In this document: piece after piece, positions 62,450-64,000 of the stretch
Layout of the letters: each line of letters begins with the position of its first letter
Numbering within the stretch: the stretch's first letter is position 1
Assembly (NCBI RefSeq): GCF_020524585.1
Contig: NZ_JAIVLK010000010.1
Span: 124,001-188,000 of the forward strand
Reading direction: 5' to 3'
DNA length: 64,000 bases
Origin: Celeribacter naphthalenivorans
Lineage (GTDB): Bacteria > Pseudomonadota > Alphaproteobacteria > Rhodobacterales > Rhodobacteraceae
The notes under the pieces: model-generated
Databases searched by the model: none
The model's input: the letters and a program-made list of their open reading frames with translations, nothing else
Told to the model about the DNA's origin: nothing
Made by a program: the position numbers and the translations under genes

Positions 62450-62694
62450 CCGAGCGCACAGATCCCGAGAACCGATATCGTTTGAGTGAAACGGTCAGCG
62501 TCGTCAACATCAGTGGCGATCTGCCGGGGCCGGAACATTGGTTATGGAACGCGCCAAGCCATCCCCCGGCCAAGCCCGCTTTTGAGGAGCCTGCGGCATT
62601 CCCTGTCACCGCATTCGATCTTTTCGGCCTCGACGATGGTGCAGCCAAGGATGACACCGTGCAAACGCGCCAATCGTCTCGTCGCAGGCGGTGA
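62446..62694 (+). CDS. Small hypothetical protein coupled to the Hint-like gene
   Basis: An 82-residue frame starts with an ATG overlapping the previous stop codon (ATGA). It is Pro-rich (APSHPPAKPAFEEP) and ends in a basic QSSRRRR tail. No domain is recognised. The overlap and GC-type codon use support a real gene, but its shortness keeps confidence moderate. Confidence 0.45.
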   Translation: MTERTDPENRYRLSETVSVVNISGDLPGPEHWLWNAPSHPPAKPAFEEPAAFPVTAFDLFGLDDGAAKDDTVQTRQSSRRRR

Positions 62695-62924
62695 AGGACA
62701 GCGACAGAGCCTTCGTTTCTAAGCCGCTGAAATTCCGGAATTCCTCTCTCTTGCCCCCTTTCACCGGAGAGAGGTCTGCAGGCCAGGACCAACAGCACCC
62801 CATCATGCCCCCCAAATAGTGATGAGGTTGCATCGGAGCCCGCTCCGGCCTGGCCTGCTTCATATCAATGGCAATCGATACGCCGCCCAAGGATGTTGCG
62901 GTATTTTGTGATCAGGAGGACCAT

Positions 62925-63395
62925 ATGGGTTTTACGAGTACGGTCAGAAATCTGAAAAAACGACCTCAACAGGATCATGTGCCGAAAATGATCCGGAAGG
63001 TTTGGTTGGCCCGAGACTGTTTTGATGCCGCACATTCAGACCCGATGAAGCGGTCGAAGCAAAATGTGGCGTCTCATGATCGGGAAACCTGTCTGCTGCA
63101 CGGCTCGGAGCATCTTCAGACCCGCCTGCATCCGTGCCTCCCGGAAATCTCCGGGAACACCCGAGCCATCAGATTGATCCGCCGCGTCTGGTTCAATGTC
63201 ACCTTCGACGTTGCCCCGTCGATTTTCCTGGAAACCTCTCTTTCAGATCTGGGATGGCAAATCGAACTCTACGACATCTCCTGTGAGGGCTTCGATATTT
63301 CTGCGGAAATGAAAAGATGTAACGATTTGGAAGCGCTCGTCATCCCGTGGAAGGCCGTCGGCTTTCTTCAATCCGGACCGGATGCAGCACGGTAG
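62925..63395 (+). CDS. Hypothetical protein
   Basis: The 156-residue protein has a perfect AGGAGG site 5 bases before the ATG at 62925, which is why this start is chosen over 62868. The N-terminal part is basic (TVRNLKKRPQQDHVPKMIRK) and the C-terminal half has alternating hydrophobic strands (WFNVTFDVAPSIFLETSL; WQIELYDISCEGFDI). No signal peptide, membrane segment or known domain is evident. It lies between the Hint genes and a lipoprotein gene on the same strand. Function is unknown. Confidence 0.55.
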   Translation: MGFTSTVRNLKKRPQQDHVPKMIRKVWLARDCFDAAHSDPMKRSKQNVASHDRETCLLHGSEHLQTRLHPCLPEISGNTRAIRLIRRVWFNVTFDVAPSIFLETSLSDLGWQIELYDISCEGFDISAEMKRCNDLEALVIPWKAVGFLQSGPDAAR

Positions 63396-63501
63396 AGAAA
63401 TCCCCCTCAGCCCCATGTCTCTCAAAGTCTGAAAGATCCCACCTGCCGTCAACTTTGGCGACAGCAACACCGTCTCGTGTCACTCGTATAAGGAAAATTC
63501 C

Positions 63502-64000
63502 ATGTCAGCGGTTTCCCGCAAAATCCTCTCCGCCCTCACCCTGATCGGACTTGCCGGTTGTTCCGGCTTTCTGGTGGACTACACGCCGATCTCGCCTGAG
63601 ACATCCAGGGCCTGGACCGTCACGGCCATCCATGTCGATGTCCCTGAAGACCTGAAGGTCAACACGATCAATATCATGATCCCCAACGAAGATATCGTCT
63701 GGTACGGCGATGGCCCGGGAGACAAACGCGCGCAGGTCGCGGAGATCCTCGAAGAGGGCCTCTCCCAAGGCAGCAAAACGCTCAAAGGCCCGGTCCCCGT
63801 CGTTTTTGACGTCGAGTTGGTGCAGTTCCATGCGCTGACCCCAAGAGCCTTTCACAGCGCCCCCTCGGGGACGGGCGTGGAAAGCGTCCGCTACAAGATC
63901 GAAGTGCGAGATGCCCGAACCGATGCAGTGATCGTCCCGGAGCAGCTGATCGCATCCGACGGCCGCGCGCTCGTCGCGGTAGATGGTGGAGAGGACGGGA
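63502..64000 (+). CDS. DUF6778-type lipoprotein, 3' truncated by the window
   Basis: The frame opens at ATG 63502 (AAGGAAAA upstream) and runs off the end of the window without a stop, giving 166 codons. It has a lipoprotein signal with lipobox LAGC (Cys at residue 20: ALTLIGLAGCSGF). The region that follows is characteristic of a Rhodobacteraceae lipoprotein family: AIHVDVPEDLKVN, DIVWYGDGPGDKRAQVAEIL and VVFDVELVQFHALTPRAF. The role of this family is not known to me. It is presumably anchored to the periplasmic face of a membrane. Confidence 0.72.
   Translation, partial: MSAVSRKILSALTLIGLAGCSGFLVDYTPISPETSRAWTVTAIHVDVPEDLKVNTINIMIPNEDIVWYGDGPGDKRAQVAEILEEGLSQGSKTLKGPVPVVFDVELVQFHALTPRAFHSAPSGTGVESVRYKIEVRDARTDAVIVPEQLIASDGRALVAVDGGEDG

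Noticed and set aside
1-64000. tRNA, rRNA, CRISPR arrays, insertion sequences
   Set aside because: None recognised on either strand by eye. A covariance-model scan would be decisive for small RNAs.

Overview
The window looks like a chromosomal segment of a high-GC alphaproteobacterium, most likely a Rhodobacteraceae (Roseobacter-type) organism. The indications are the ChvE/GguAB/GbpR sugar system, TctCBA tripartite tricarboxylate transport, an RTX-Hint secreted protein, a DUF6778-type lipoprotein and strong GC codon bias. No rRNA, tRNA, CRISPR array, insertion sequence or prophage was recognised. Most of the window is tightly packed catabolic operons, each made of a transporter, enzymes and a local regulator.

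Layout. 1-1192: the end of a CueR-type copper regulator, a small exported His/Cys-rich protein and a cytochrome c. 1442-11003: an IclR regulator divergent from a catabolic operon (carboxymuconolactone decarboxylase-like protein, fumarase/ASL-superfamily lyase, TctCBA transporter, mercaptopyruvate-type sulfurtransferase, MmgE/PrpD protein, FAD-linked hydroxyacid dehydrogenase); the substrate is unknown and probably a polycarboxylate. 11246-20133: a urea/short-chain-amide ABC transporter (urtABCDE-like), an ANTAR antiterminator and an AmiC-like sensor on the minus strand, divergent from an amidase on the plus strand, with attenuator-like hairpins in the leaders. 20423-29180: a ribose-type ABC transporter, SorC-family regulator, GlpD-like dehydrogenase, FGGY kinase and LsrF aldolase, an apparent hybrid of lsr and ery operons. 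29378-32182: an autotransporter with about six Ig-like repeats.

32546-45088: a complete oxidative L-arabinose pathway plus De Ley-Doudoroff galactose enzymes, with ChvE-GguA-GguB uptake and divergent GbpR. 45353-50229: an aralkylamine dehydrogenase locus (aauBEDA plus two cytochromes c) with a divergent AraC-family regulator. 50380-53659: MprF and a small HD hydrolase. 54016-58592: a type VI secretion vgrG-effector-immunity-(unknown)-PAAR island whose middle is clearly AT-rich. 58782-64000: a membrane LytTR regulator divergent from an RTX-Hint protein and a degenerate Hint-like partner, then small unknown genes and a truncated lipoprotein gene.

Common themes are transport binding-protein genes followed by stable hairpins before the next transporter gene, frequent ATGA/TGATG translational coupling, and divergent regulator-operon pairs. 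The most unusual elements are the leader attenuator in front of the amide-sensor operon, the composition-switched type VI cassette, the lsr/ery hybrid operon and the lyase-TctCBA-MmgE operon.
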